Below are positions 39,685 through 48,734 of a stretch of 64,000 nucleotides of DNA, in pieces; position 1 is the first letter of the stretch; every line of letters starts with the position of its first letter. The notes beneath the pieces were generated by a model. That model searched no databases. It saw nothing but the letters and a program-made list of their open reading frames with translations, and had not been told where the DNA came from. Both the position numbers and the translations under genes were made by a program. Origin of the DNA: Nonomuraea turcica (lineage in GTDB: Bacteria > Actinomycetota > Actinomycetes > Streptosporangiales > Streptosporangiaceae); contig NZ_JAUZQF010000021.1 of assembly GCF_030718205.1 (NCBI RefSeq), positions 124,001 to 188,000 on the forward strand, in the 5' to 3' direction.

Positions 39685-41331
39685 ATGTTCGAACAGCACC
39701 GCGACACCCTGGAGAAAGCCCTTTCCGCGATCGCCGGACGGGGATACTGGAGCGCCTACCCCGAGTCGCCGAGCCCGCGCGTGTACGGCGAAGGGGCGGC
39801 CGAGCGGGGCAAGGAGGTGTTCGAGTCCTACCTCGGCAAGCCGTTCCCCCTCGACCAGCCCGGCACCGGGACGTGGATCGGCGCCGAGCGCTCGCCGTAC
39901 GGGATCGACCTCGGCGTCACCTACCCCGAGCCCGTCGTCGACCAGCTCATCGGCGCCGCCAAGGCGGCGATGCCGGCCTGGCGCGACGCAGGCCCCGACA
40001 CCCGCGCCCTGACCTGTGTCGAGATCGTCAACCGGATCAACCAGCACAGCTTCGAGCTCGCCAACGCGGTGCAGCACACGACCGGGCAGGCGTTCGTGAT
40101 GGCGTTCCAGGCCGGCGGGCCGCACGCGCAGGACCGCGCGCTGGAGGCCGTCGCGTACGGCTACGCCGCCATGACCTCCTCCGCCTCGATCGCCCGCTGG
40201 GAGAAGCCGGGCAAAGGCGAGCCGCTCGTCATGGACAAGCGCTTCACCGTCGTGCCCAGGGGCGTCGCGCTGGTGATCGGATGCAACACGTTCCCCACGT
40301 GGAACGCCTACCCGGGGTTGTTCGCCTCGCTCGTCACCGGCAACCCGGTGATCGTCAAGCCGCATCCCCGGGCCGTCCTGCCGCTCGCGATCACGGTGCG
40401 GATCGCCCGCGAGGTGCTCGCCGAGGCGGGCTTCGACCCGGCGCTCGTGTCGCTGGCCGCCGAGGAGGGCCGGGGGCTGGCCAAGACCCTGGCCACGCAC
40501 CCGGACGTGCGCATCGTCGACTTCACCGGCTCCACCGAGTTCGGCGAGTGGCTGGAGCAGAACGCCCGTCAGGCCCTCGTGCACACCGAGAAGGCCGGGG
40601 TCAACACCGTCGTCGTCGACTCCACCGACTCCTGGCGGGGCATGCTGGGCAATCTGGCGTTCTCCCTGTCCCTCTACAGCGGGCAGATGTGCACCGCGCC
40701 ACAGAACATCCTCGTCCCCGCCGGCGGGATCGACACCGACGAGGGGCACAAGAGCTTCGACGAGGTCGCCGCGGGGCTGGCCGCGGCGGTCGGCAAGCTG
40801 CTCGGCGACGACGCGCGGGCGGTCGAGCTGACCGGCGCCATCGTCAACCCCGACGTGCTGGTGCGCGTGGAGAGCGCGCCCTCGCTGGGGGAGGTGGTGC
40901 TGCCGTCGCGGGCCGTCCAGCACCCGTCGTTCCCTGACGCGGTGATCAGGACGCCGGTGATCGTCCGGGTGGATCCGTCCGCCTCCGACGTCTACGGACG
41001 TGAGCACTTCGGCCCCATCGCGTTCCTCGTGCCGACGGCCTCCACCGAGGAGAGCCTGGAGGTGCTGCGCCGCACGACCAAGGCGCGCGGGGCGCTCACC
41101 GCATCCGCCTACTCCACCTCCGCCGAGGTGCTCGACCAGGTCGAGAGCGCGGCACTGGACGCGGGCGTGAACCTGTCGTGCAACCTGACCGCCGGCGTCT
41201 TCGTCAACCAGTCGGCCGCCTTCAGCGACTACCACGGCACCGGCGCCAATCCGGCCGCCACGGCCTCCCTCACCGACCCCGGCTACGTGGCGGGCCGCTT
41301 CCACCTGGTGCAGTCCCGCCGCCCGGCATGA
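39685..41331 (+). CDS. paaN: PaaN-type aldehyde dehydrogenase (phenylacetate degradation)
   Basis: Aldehyde dehydrogenase-superfamily protein of 548 residues in the PaaN2 group found in actinobacteria. Catalytic Cys lies in YSGQMCTAPQN near residue 335; the usual ELGGKNP is replaced by HTEKAGVNTVVV, typical of this group; TFPTWNAYPG and SLVTGNPVIVKPHP form the cofactor region. It has no fused MaoC hydratase domain, unlike E. coli PaaZ. It should oxidise the ring-opened semialdehyde of phenylacetyl-CoA breakdown. It heads a rightward run with the MBL-fold and flavin monooxygenase genes. Confidence 0.87.
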   Translation: MFEQHRDTLEKALSAIAGRGYWSAYPESPSPRVYGEGAAERGKEVFESYLGKPFPLDQPGTGTWIGAERSPYGIDLGVTYPEPVVDQLIGAAKAAMPAWRDAGPDTRALTCVEIVNRINQHSFELANAVQHTTGQAFVMAFQAGGPHAQDRALEAVAYGYAAMTSSASIARWEKPGKGEPLVMDKRFTVVPRGVALVIGCNTFPTWNAYPGLFASLVTGNPVIVKPHPRAVLPLAITVRIAREVLAEAGFDPALVSLAAEEGRGLAKTLATHPDVRIVDFTGSTEFGEWLEQNARQALVHTEKAGVNTVVVDSTDSWRGMLGNLAFSLSLYSGQMCTAPQNILVPAGGIDTDEGHKSFDEVAAGLAAAVGKLLGDDARAVELTGAIVNPDVLVRVESAPSLGEVVLPSRAVQHPSFPDAVIRTPVIVRVDPSASDVYGREHFGPIAFLVPTASTEESLEVLRRTTKARGALTASAYSTSAEVLDQVESAALDAGVNLSCNLTAGVFVNQSAAFSDYHGTGANPAATASLTDPGYVAGRFHLVQSRRPA

Positions 41332-41396
41332 CCCCGCCCCGGGAGGGGGCCGCGGGAGCGGGAAGGGACTCTACGAGTGGTGACGGGAGGAGAGCC

Positions 41397-42344
41397 ATGG
41401 CCAAGCCGTTCGCCTCGTCGGCGGATCTCGGTGAGAAGAGGCAGACCCTGGAGGTGCTGGCGGACGGCGTGTACGCGCTCACCGCCGAAGGCGACCCCAA
41501 CGTGGGCGCCATCGAGGGCGAGGACTTCCTCGTCTGCTTCGAGGCCCTGGCCACGCCGGTGGCCGCCGGCGAGTGGCTGACCAGGCTGCGTGCGCACACC
41601 GGCAAGCCGATCAGGTATCTGGTGTTGTCGCACTACCACGCCGTCAGGGTGCTGGGCGCGTCGGCGTTCGGCGCGGACGTGATCGTGACGCACGACAAGA
41701 CGCGCGAGCTGATCGCCGAGCGCGGCGAGCAGGACTGGGCCAGTGAATACGCCAGGATGCCCCGCCTGTTCAAGGAGCCCGAGTCGATCCCCGGCCTGAC
41801 GTGGCCGACGGCGACGTTCAGTGACACCTTCACCATCGACCTGGGCGGCGACCGGGGCGATCTCGTGCTGGCCTACTGCGGGCGCGGCCACACCGAGGGA
41901 GATCTCGTGGCGTGGCTGCCGCGCCACCGGATCATGTTCGCCGGCGACCTCGTGGAGTCGCAGGCCGCCCTCTACACCGGCGACGCCTTCCACCGCGAGT
42001 GGTCTGCGGGGACGCTCGACCGGGTGGCGTCCTTCGGGGCGGAGACGCTGGTCGGCGGCAGGGGAGCGGTGGCCAGGGGCAAGGCCGGGGTGGAGGCGGC
42101 CATCGCGCAGACCCGTGACTTCCTGCGCGTCATGATGCGCGAGGTGAGCACCGCCGGCACGCTGAAGGAGGCGTTCGACAACGCCCACCGCGCTCTGGAG
42201 CCCCGCTACGGCGGCTGGCCGATCTTCGAGCACTGCCTGCCGTTCAACGTCTCCCGGCTCTGGGACGAGCTGCACGGCGTCGAGCGGCCGCGCATCTGGA
42301 CCGCCGAGCGCGACCGCGAGGTCTGGAACGAGCTGCAGTCGTGA
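41397..42344 (+). CDS. MBL-fold protein with altered metal motif
   Basis: A 315-residue metallo-beta-lactamase-fold protein. The canonical HxHxDH metal motif reads HYHAVR here (in LSHYHAVRVLGAS, near residue 79): the two outer histidines remain, but Asp and the last His are replaced by Val and Arg. Distal elements are present (CGRGHTEGDL, FAGDLVESQ). I recall this HYHAVR variant from a widespread MBL subgroup next to aromatic-degradation genes, so it is probably conserved rather than decayed. Start ATG at 41397 with GGGAGGAG upstream. The stop overlaps the next GTG start, so the protein is coupled to the flavin monooxygenase. Confidence 0.8.
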   Translation: MAKPFASSADLGEKRQTLEVLADGVYALTAEGDPNVGAIEGEDFLVCFEALATPVAAGEWLTRLRAHTGKPIRYLVLSHYHAVRVLGASAFGADVIVTHDKTRELIAERGEQDWASEYARMPRLFKEPESIPGLTWPTATFSDTFTIDLGGDRGDLVLAYCGRGHTEGDLVAWLPRHRIMFAGDLVESQAALYTGDAFHREWSAGTLDRVASFGAETLVGGRGAVARGKAGVEAAIAQTRDFLRVMMREVSTAGTLKEAFDNAHRALEPRYGGWPIFEHCLPFNVSRLWDELHGVERPRIWTAERDREVWNELQS

Positions 42345-43885
42345 ACACCGAGCCGCAGGTCATCGTGATCGGCGCGGGGCCGGTGGGGCAGAGTGCCGCG
42401 TTGTTGCTGGCCCGCTGGGGCATCCAGGTGCTGGTGCTGGACCGGCGGCCGGGGCGGGACGCGGGCGGGTCGCGCTCCATCTGCCAGCAGCGGGACGTGC
42501 TCGACGTCTGGGCCGCGGTGGGGGCGGGCAAGGTGGCCGAGGAGGGGCTGACCTGGACGACCGCCCGCACCTACTACCGCGACCGTGAGTTGTTCTCCTG
42601 GTCGTTCGAGCGGGAGGGCCCGATGCCCCCGTTCGTCAACATCTCGCAGGCGCGTACCGAGCAGATTCTCGACGAGGCCATCGCCGGGCAGCCGCTCATC
42701 GAGGTGCGCTGGAATCACGAGGCCACCGGGCTCACGCAGGACGCCTCCGGCGTCACGGTGCACTGCGGGCAGCGGTTGCTGCGGGCACCATACGTGCTGG
42801 TCTGCGCGGGAGCGCGGGCCCAGCAGGTACGCCAGTCGCTCGGCGTCACCTTCGACGGCGAGACGTTCGACGATCAGTTCCTGATCTGTGACATCAAGGC
42901 CGACCTGCCGGGCTGGGAGAGCGAGCGCCGTTTCTACTTCGATCCCATTTGGAATCCGGGACGGCAGGTGCTGATCCACCCGTGCCCAGGGGGCACGTTC
43001 AGGATCGACTGGCAGATCGCGCCCGACTTCATCCCAACGAAGACTGATATTTCGCGAAAAATCAGGCAAATCATTGGTGAGCGGCCCTACGAGCTGATCT
43101 GGCACAGCACCTACCGCTTTCACTCCCGCATCGCCTCCCGCATGCGCGTCGGCCGGGTCCTGCTGGCCGGCGACTGCGCTCACCTGGTGGCCCCGTTCGG
43201 CGCGCGCGGGCTCAACTCCGGCGTGCCCGACGCTGAGAACGCGGCGTGGAAGCTGGCCTTCGTGCTCAACGGCTGGGCCGGGGACGGCCTGCTGGAGTCC
43301 TACCACGCCGAGCGGCACGCGGCCGCGCGGGAGAACCTCGAGGTCACCGCCGCCACCATGCGTTTTATCGCGCCCCGCAGCGTGGAGGAGCGGATGCACC
43401 GGCGGGCGGTGCTGGAGGGCGGGCTGGTCGCGGAGATCGACTCCGGGCGCTTCGCCGAGCCCTACTGGTATGTCGATTCCCCGTTGACCACGCCCGAGCC
43501 GACGCGGCCCTTCACGGGCAGGCCGCCCAAAGGCGCGTTGTGCCCGCCCGCGCCCGGTGTGATCCTGCCCGACGCGAGCATTCCGGGCGGGCGGCTGCGG
43601 GAGTTCTGCCGGGATGGATTTCTCGTACTTCTGGGTGATATGTGCGATTCGAGTTTGTTTGTGCAGGTCCTGGGCAAGGTCACTACGGCGCCGCTCGCCG
43701 TACGCGGGCTCGCGGAGATGGATGGGACCGGCTCGCTCACTGAAAGGCTTGGCGCCGGGCCTGAGGAGGCATGGGTCATCAGGCCCGACTCCCACATCGC
43801 CGCGATCATCCCCCACGCGGGTCCGGAGTCGGTGGCGGCCGCCCTGAGCCGTGCCATGGGCGGCTCACCTGACATGACCCCATAA
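42341..43885 (+). CDS. FAD-dependent aromatic hydroxylase (class A flavin monooxygenase)
   Basis: Flavoprotein monooxygenase of 514 residues. GAGPVGQSAALLLARWG binds FAD at the N-terminus, the middle motif is CAGARAQQVRQSLG, and GDCAHLVAPFGARGLNSG (near residue 280) is the FAD ribityl-binding motif. The C-terminal thioredoxin-like extension starting near RDGFLVLLGD is as in MhpA and phenol hydroxylase-type enzymes. It should hydroxylate an aromatic acid with NAD(P)H and oxygen. The GTG start overlaps the MBL gene. Position after paaN suggests aromatic catabolism; substrate unknown. Confidence 0.85.
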   Translation: MNTEPQVIVIGAGPVGQSAALLLARWGIQVLVLDRRPGRDAGGSRSICQQRDVLDVWAAVGAGKVAEEGLTWTTARTYYRDRELFSWSFEREGPMPPFVNISQARTEQILDEAIAGQPLIEVRWNHEATGLTQDASGVTVHCGQRLLRAPYVLVCAGARAQQVRQSLGVTFDGETFDDQFLICDIKADLPGWESERRFYFDPIWNPGRQVLIHPCPGGTFRIDWQIAPDFIPTKTDISRKIRQIIGERPYELIWHSTYRFHSRIASRMRVGRVLLAGDCAHLVAPFGARGLNSGVPDAENAAWKLAFVLNGWAGDGLLESYHAERHAAARENLEVTAATMRFIAPRSVEERMHRRAVLEGGLVAEIDSGRFAEPYWYVDSPLTTPEPTRPFTGRPPKGALCPPAPGVILPDASIPGGRLREFCRDGFLVLLGDMCDSSLFVQVLGKVTTAPLAVRGLAEMDGTGSLTERLGAGPEEAWVIRPDSHIAAIIPHAGPESVAAALSRAMGGSPDMTP

Positions 43886-43899
43886 GAGGAGGGAACTGC

Positions 43900-45333
43900 G
43901 TGACTGGCCGGAGCTCGTTTCTGATCGTTGCGAACCGCTTGCCGGTGGACAGGACGATCGAGCCTGACGGAACGGCCTCGTGGCGCAGGAGCCCCGGCGG
44001 GCTCGTCACCGCGATCGCGCCGGTGATGCAACGCCGCCACGGAGCGTGGGCCGGCTGGCACGGGGCGCCCGACGAGAAGCTGGAGCCGTTCGAGCAGGGC
44101 GGCATGAACTTGATCCCGGTCCCGCTGTCGGCCCGCGAGGTGGAGCTCTATTACGAGGGCTTCTCCAACGCCACGCTGTGGCCGCTCTACCACGACGTCG
44201 TGGCGCCGCCGGTGTTCGACAGGGAGATGTGGGAGACCTACCGGGAGGTCAACGAGCGCTTCGCCAACGCCGCCGCCGACGCGGCCGAGGAAGGCGCGGT
44301 CGTCTGGGTGCAGGACTATCAGCTCCAGCTGGTGCCTGCCATGCTGCGCAGGCTCAGGCCCGACCTGCGGATCGGGTTCTTCCTGCACATCCCCTTCCCG
44401 CCGGTCGAGTTGTTCTGGCGGCTGCCGTGGCGCAAGGAGCTGGTCGAAGGGCTGCTCGGGGCCGACCTGGTGGGCTTCCAGCTGCCCGGCGGTGCCTCCA
44501 ACTTCCGCAGGCTGTGCCGGCGGCTGCTGGGGCTGCCGTACAAGGGCAACGAGATCTTCCTCGACGACCGTATCGTCCAGACGCAGGCGTTCCCGATCTC
44601 CGTGGACTTCGGGCAGCTCGACTCACTGGTACGCGAGTCCAGCGTCGTGGCGCGGGCCAAGGAGATCAGGGTGGAGCTCGGCGACCCCGAGCACGTGCTG
44701 CTCGGCGTGGACCGCCTGGACTACACCAAGGGGATCGGCCAGCGGCTCGAGGCGTTCGGCGAGCTGCTGAAGGACGGGCGGCTGCAGTCGGGCGAGGCGG
44801 TTTTCGTGCAGATCGCCACGCCGAGCAGGGAGCGGGTGGAGGAATACCGCCGGCTGCGCGACGACATCGAGCTGCAGGTGGGGCGGATCAACGGCGAGCA
44901 CGCGCAGCTCGGCTACCAGCCGATCGTGTACTTCCACCAGTCCTACGACCACGAGGAGCTGGCCGCGCTGTATCTCGCCGCCGACGTCATGGTCGTGACC
45001 CCGCTGCGCGACGGGATGAACCTGGTGGCCAAGGAGTACATCTCCTGCCATCACGACCTGCACGGCGCGCTGGTGCTCAGCGAGTTCGCCGGGGCCGCCG
45101 ACGAGCTGCGCCAGGCCTATCTGGTCAATCCGTACGACGTCGAGGACGTCAAACGGCAGATGCTGGCCGCGATGCGGGCCACGCCGCACGAGCTGGCCCG
45201 GCGGATGCGTACGATGCGCCGCCGGGTCGCCACCTACGACGTGGACCGCTGGGCGAGCGAGTTTCTCACTGCCCTGGAGTCACCTGCTTCAGCGACTTCC
45301 ACGCGTCGTAGCGCTTCCTGGCGGTCCGGTTGA
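43900..45333 (+). CDS. otsA: Alpha,alpha-trehalose-phosphate synthase
   Basis: Glycosyltransferase family 20 enzyme that makes trehalose-6-phosphate from UDP- or GDP-glucose and glucose-6-phosphate. The 477 residues show VANRLPVDR, WVQDYQLQLVPAMLRR, IPFPPVELFWRLPWR, LLGVDRLDYTKGI and TPLRDGMNLVAKEYI, all family hallmarks. No phosphatase domain or otsB gene is present in the window. It begins 14 bases after the monooxygenase stop with a strong GAGGAGG site. Its last 68 bases overlap the convergent DUF4235 gene, and the encoded C-terminal tail beyond SEFLTALESPAS is low-complexity. Trehalose is an osmolyte, so it shares a theme with the betaine locus. Confidence 0.93.
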   Translation: MTGRSSFLIVANRLPVDRTIEPDGTASWRRSPGGLVTAIAPVMQRRHGAWAGWHGAPDEKLEPFEQGGMNLIPVPLSAREVELYYEGFSNATLWPLYHDVVAPPVFDREMWETYREVNERFANAAADAAEEGAVVWVQDYQLQLVPAMLRRLRPDLRIGFFLHIPFPPVELFWRLPWRKELVEGLLGADLVGFQLPGGASNFRRLCRRLLGLPYKGNEIFLDDRIVQTQAFPISVDFGQLDSLVRESSVVARAKEIRVELGDPEHVLLGVDRLDYTKGIGQRLEAFGELLKDGRLQSGEAVFVQIATPSRERVEEYRRLRDDIELQVGRINGEHAQLGYQPIVYFHQSYDHEELAALYLAADVMVVTPLRDGMNLVAKEYISCHHDLHGALVLSEFAGAADELRQAYLVNPYDVEDVKRQMLAAMRATPHELARRMRTMRRRVATYDVDRWASEFLTALESPASATSTRRSASWRSG

Positions 45334-45550
45334 CCACGATCTGCGCCACGGACATGCCCACGCCCATGAGCACGGCGTAGCCGATGGCCTCGCCCATGCT
45401 GACCTCGGGTGACTCGCTGTCGACCGGCGGCTCCTTGCCGGTCGTCTTCACCCAGACGAACCCGAGGAGCTTTTTCATCGCCCACCCGGTCACCAGACCC
45501 ACGAGGCCGCCGATGATCCGCCAGGCCACGTCGGGCTTGTCGTCCGCCAT
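45266..45550 (-). CDS. DUF4235 family membrane protein
   Basis: Small actinobacterial membrane protein of 94 residues and unknown function. Two hydrophobic helices (IIGGLVGLVTGWAMKKLLGFVW and EAIGYAVLMGVGMSVAQIVV, in parts) flank a short acidic loop, and the C-terminus is basic (NRTARKRYDAWKSL). The start at 45550 follows AAGGAG; a start at 45568 would add six residues. It overlaps the otsA end on the other strand by 68 bases, with both frames apparently genuine. Confidence 0.85.
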   Translation of the reverse strand: MADDKPDVAWRIIGGLVGLVTGWAMKKLLGFVWVKTTGKEPPVDSESPEVSMGEAIGYAVLMGVGMSVAQIVVNRTARKRYDAWKSLKQVTPGQ

Positions 45551-45628
45551 CCCGATCTCCTTCCCCATATGTAACGAACACTAGTCTCTACCGCTTGTGG
45601 CGCCCGTGAAGCCGTACCATAAGGAGGC

Positions 45629-48127
45629 ATGACTCAGGAGCGCCTACGCCATGCATCCATGCCCCAAAAGCCGACCCTTGACGGCTTGGAGCAGGTATGG
45701 GTAGCTCGCTGGGAGGCCGACGGCACCTACCGCTTCGACCGGTCCAAGCCGCGCGATCAGGTCTACTCGATCGACACGCCGCCGCCGACCGTGTCCGGGT
45801 CGCTGCACGTCGGTCATGTCTTCTCCTACACCCAAACCGACATCATGGCCCGCTATCAGCGGATGATCGGTAAGGCGGTCTTCTACCCCATCGGCTGGGA
45901 CGACAACGGCCTGCCCACGGAGCGGCGGGTGCAGAACGTCTACGGCGTGCGGTGCGACCCGTCGCTCCCGTACGACCCGGACTTCCTTCCACCGGACAAG
46001 CCCGGCAAACGCGAGGTCTCGATCTCGCGGCGCAACTTCGTGGAGCTGTGCCACAAGCTGACCGCGATCGACGAGCAGGCGTTCGAGGAGATGTGGCGGC
46101 GGGTCGGCCTGTCGGTGGACTGGTCGCTGCTCTACACGACGATCAGCGACGAGGCGCGGGCGGTCTCGCAGCGGGCGTTCCTGCGCAACCTGGCGCGCGG
46201 CGAGGCCTACCTGGCCGAGGCGCCGACGTTGTGGGACGTCAGCTTCCGCACCGCCGTCGCGCAGGCGGAGCTGGAGGACCGGGAGTGGCCCGGCGCCTTC
46301 CACCGGATCTCGTTCTACGGCGAGAAGGGCCCGGTCTGGATCGAGACGACCAGGCCCGAGCTGATCCCGGCGTGCGTGGCGCTGGTCGCGCACCCCGACG
46401 ACGAGCGCTACCAGGAGCTGTTCGGCACGTCGGTGCTGACGCCGCTGTTCGGGGTCGAGGTGCCGGTGCTGGCGCACCACCTGGCCGAGCCGGACAAGGG
46501 CTCGGGCATCGCGATGATCTGTACGTTCGGCGACATCACCGACGTCACCTGGTGGCGGGAGCTGCGGCTGCCTATCCGGCCGGTCATCGGCTGGGACGGG
46601 CGGCTGCTGCCCGTGCCGCCGGAGGGCGTGGACGCGGAGCCTTACAAGGAGCTGGCCGGCAAGACGGTGCACAGCGCGCGCGAGCGGATCGTGGAGCTGC
46701 TGCGCGAGTCCGGCGACCTCGAGGGCGAGCCGCGGCCGGTTACGCGGACGGTGAAGTTCTACGAGAAGGGCGACAAGCCGCTCGAGATCGTCACCACCCG
46801 CCAGTGGTACATCCGCAACGGTGGCAGGGACGAGGAGCTGCGCCAGCAGCTGCTGGCGCGCGGGCGGGAGCTGCGATGGCACCCGCCGCACATGCGGGTG
46901 CGTTTCGACAACTGGGTCGAGGGGCTCACCGGCGACTGGCTGATCTCCCGCCAGCGCTTCTTCGGCGTGCCGTTCCCGGTGTGGTATCCGGTCGACGAGT
47001 CCGGGCAGCCGGTCCACGACGCGCCGATCGTGCCGACCGAGGACACGCTGCCGATCGACCCGTCCTCCGACGTGCCGCCCGGCTACACCGAGGACCAGCG
47101 CGGCGTGCCCGGCGGGTTCATGGCCGACCCGGACGTCATGGACACCTGGGCCACCTCGTCGCTGACGCCGCAGATCGCCGGCCGCTGGGAGAGCGACGAC
47201 GACCTGTTCAAGCGGGTCTTCCCCGCGGACCTGCGGCCGCAGGCCCACGAGATCATCCGCACCTGGCTGTTCTCGACCGTGGTCAGGTCGCACGACGAGT
47301 TCGGCGGGCTGCCGTGGAGCGACGTCGCGATCTCCGGGTGGATCCTCGACCCCGACCGCAAGAAGATGTCCAAGTCCAAGGGCAACGTGGTCACGCCCAT
47401 GGACCTGCTGGAGCAGCACGGCTCCGACGCCGTGCGCTACTGGGCGGCCAACGGGCGCTACGGCGTGGACACCGCGTTCGACGTCGGGCAGCTCAAGATC
47501 GGGCGGCGGCTCGCCATCAAGATCCTCAACGCGTCCAAGTTCGTGCTCGGCCTGGCCGAGAGCGACGGTGAGGTCACCGAGCCGCTCGACCTGTCGATGC
47601 TGGCGGCGCTGTCGGAGGCCGTGCGCGAGGCCGGCGAGGCGTTCGAGGCCTACGACCACACCCGGGCGCTGGAGGCCGTGGAGCGCTTCTTCTGGGCGTT
47701 CTGCGATGACTATCTGGAGCTGGTCAAGGCGCGGGCCTACGACGGGTCCGCCTCCGCCCACGCGGCGCTGCGGCAGGCGCTCGACGTGCTGCTGCGGCTG
47801 TTCGCGCCGTTCCTGCCGTTCGTGACCGAAGAGGTGTGGTCCTGGTGGCGGGAGGGCTCGGTGCACCGTGCGCCGTGGCCCGCCGCCGAGCCCGGGACGG
47901 GGAACCCGGCGGTGCTCGCCGTGGCCTCGGACGTGCTCCGGCGGGTGCGCAAGGCCAAGTCGGAGGCCAAGCTGTCGATGCGGGCCGAGGTGTCCCGGCT
48001 GACGGTCACGGGCCCTGAGGCGGAGCTCGTGCGGCAGGCGCAGGACGATCTGTGCGCGGCGGGCAACGTTGAGGAGTTCGTGCTCGACCACGGTGACGAG
48101 CTGACGGTCGAGGTGCACCTGAGCTGA
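45629..48127 (+). CDS. valS: Valyl-tRNA synthetase, archaeal-like type
   Basis: Charges tRNA-Val. The 832-residue enzyme has the HIGH motif as LHVGH (residues 59-63), the KMSKS loop KKMSKSKGN (near 579), an editing domain between them, and an anticodon-binding domain. After the HIGH motif it reads GWDDNGLPTERRVQN, whereas classical bacterial ValRS has a GTDHAG form; this, and the missing C-terminal coiled coil, put it with the archaeal-like ValRS type found scattered in bacteria. The start is uncertain: ATG 45629 has AAGGAGG only one base away, and ATG 45659 is an alternative. I see no second valS here. Confidence 0.92.
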   Translation: MTQERLRHASMPQKPTLDGLEQVWVARWEADGTYRFDRSKPRDQVYSIDTPPPTVSGSLHVGHVFSYTQTDIMARYQRMIGKAVFYPIGWDDNGLPTERRVQNVYGVRCDPSLPYDPDFLPPDKPGKREVSISRRNFVELCHKLTAIDEQAFEEMWRRVGLSVDWSLLYTTISDEARAVSQRAFLRNLARGEAYLAEAPTLWDVSFRTAVAQAELEDREWPGAFHRISFYGEKGPVWIETTRPELIPACVALVAHPDDERYQELFGTSVLTPLFGVEVPVLAHHLAEPDKGSGIAMICTFGDITDVTWWRELRLPIRPVIGWDGRLLPVPPEGVDAEPYKELAGKTVHSARERIVELLRESGDLEGEPRPVTRTVKFYEKGDKPLEIVTTRQWYIRNGGRDEELRQQLLARGRELRWHPPHMRVRFDNWVEGLTGDWLISRQRFFGVPFPVWYPVDESGQPVHDAPIVPTEDTLPIDPSSDVPPGYTEDQRGVPGGFMADPDVMDTWATSSLTPQIAGRWESDDDLFKRVFPADLRPQAHEIIRTWLFSTVVRSHDEFGGLPWSDVAISGWILDPDRKKMSKSKGNVVTPMDLLEQHGSDAVRYWAANGRYGVDTAFDVGQLKIGRRLAIKILNASKFVLGLAESDGEVTEPLDLSMLAALSEAVREAGEAFEAYDHTRALEAVERFFWAFCDDYLELVKARAYDGSASAHAALRQALDVLLRLFAPFLPFVTEEVWSWWREGSVHRAPWPAAEPGTGNPAVLAVASDVLRRVRKAKSEAKLSMRAEVSRLTVTGPEAELVRQAQDDLCAAGNVEEFVLDHGDELTVEVHLS

Positions 48128-48131
48128 CGCC

Positions 48132-48156
48132 CGGGGGGACGCGCGGCGTCCCCCCG
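48132..48156. terminator. Bidirectional terminator between valS and ArsR gene
   Basis: An 11-base-pair perfect stem, CGGGGGGACGC / GCGTCCCCCCG, with a GCG loop, lies between the converging stops at 48127 and 48159. Confidence 0.75.
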
Positions 48157-48158
48157 CT

Positions 48159-48677
48159 TCAGCTGTCGCGGCTCACGTCCCGGTGGAGCGCCACGAACAG
48201 CGAGTACGCCTCCCCGTCCGGCGGCGGTCGCCGGTCGCGGAAGTCGTCGAAAACCTCCTGCAGCCGCTCCAGCAGCTCGCCGAGGCCTTCGGCGGTGAGC
48301 CTGAGTCCCAGCCTGGTGAAATGGCCCTCCTCGACGTCGACGAGTTTGAGCTCCTCCAGGAAGGCGTCCAGCATCGCCGCCTTGGCGCCGATGACGCCGC
48401 TCTCGCGGACGTCCATCTCCCAGGACTTGCCCGTGGCGCGGTAGGGGATCTCGGTCGAGCCGCGCGGGCCGGGGCGGCTGGGCTCGGCGGCCAGGAACTC
48501 CGTCTCGACCAGCTTGCGCACGTGGTGAAGCGTGGTGGCGGGGTTGGCGCCGAGCCGCTGGGCGATCTCCTTGTTGGTCAACGCCTGGTCGAGGCAGAGC
48601 CGCAGGATGCGCAGGCGGATGGCCGAGGCCAGGGCGCGGGCCTCCGCCTCGGTGGCCGGGCGGCGTTTGTTGCCCAT
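48159..48677 (-). CDS. ArsR-like winged helix-turn-helix regulator
   Basis: A 172-residue regulator. The helix-turn-helix is in the first 65 residues (RLRILRLCLDQ, TNKEIAQRLGANPATTLHHV, split: NKEIAQRLGA and TTLHHVRKLVE). The C-terminal part is longer than in plain ArsR metal sensors and has no metal-binding cysteines, so it belongs with the ArsR/helix_turn_helix-20 type group. It is divergent from an MFS gene and separated by an inverted repeat, which points to a local repressor-exporter pair. Confidence 0.82.
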   Translation of the reverse strand: MGNKRRPATEAEARALASAIRLRILRLCLDQALTNKEIAQRLGANPATTLHHVRKLVETEFLAAEPSRPGPRGSTEIPYRATGKSWEMDVRESGVIGAKAAMLDAFLEELKLVDVEEGHFTRLGLRLTAEGLGELLERLQEVFDDFRDRRPPPDGEAYSLFVALHRDVSRDS

Positions 48678-48696
48678 GGCACGCCAGCCTACAACT

Positions 48697-48714
48697 GATT
48701 GACATTTATCAATC
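48697..48714. promoter_or_regulatory. Candidate ArsR operator between regulator and MFS genes
   Basis: GATTGA and TCAATC form a six-base inverted repeat with a six-base spacer. It is 20 bases before the regulator start. It contains TTGACA, a consensus -35 hexamer on the plus strand (48699-48704), so a bound regulator would block the MFS promoter. Confidence 0.55.
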
Positions 48715-48734
48715 GGTCATGGATCGTCTACCCC

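Noticed and set aside
45644..48118. An 824-codon open frame antisense to valS
   Set aside because: The opposite strand encodes a complete valyl-tRNA synthetase; this frame reads Arg/His/Pro-rich sequence with no family.
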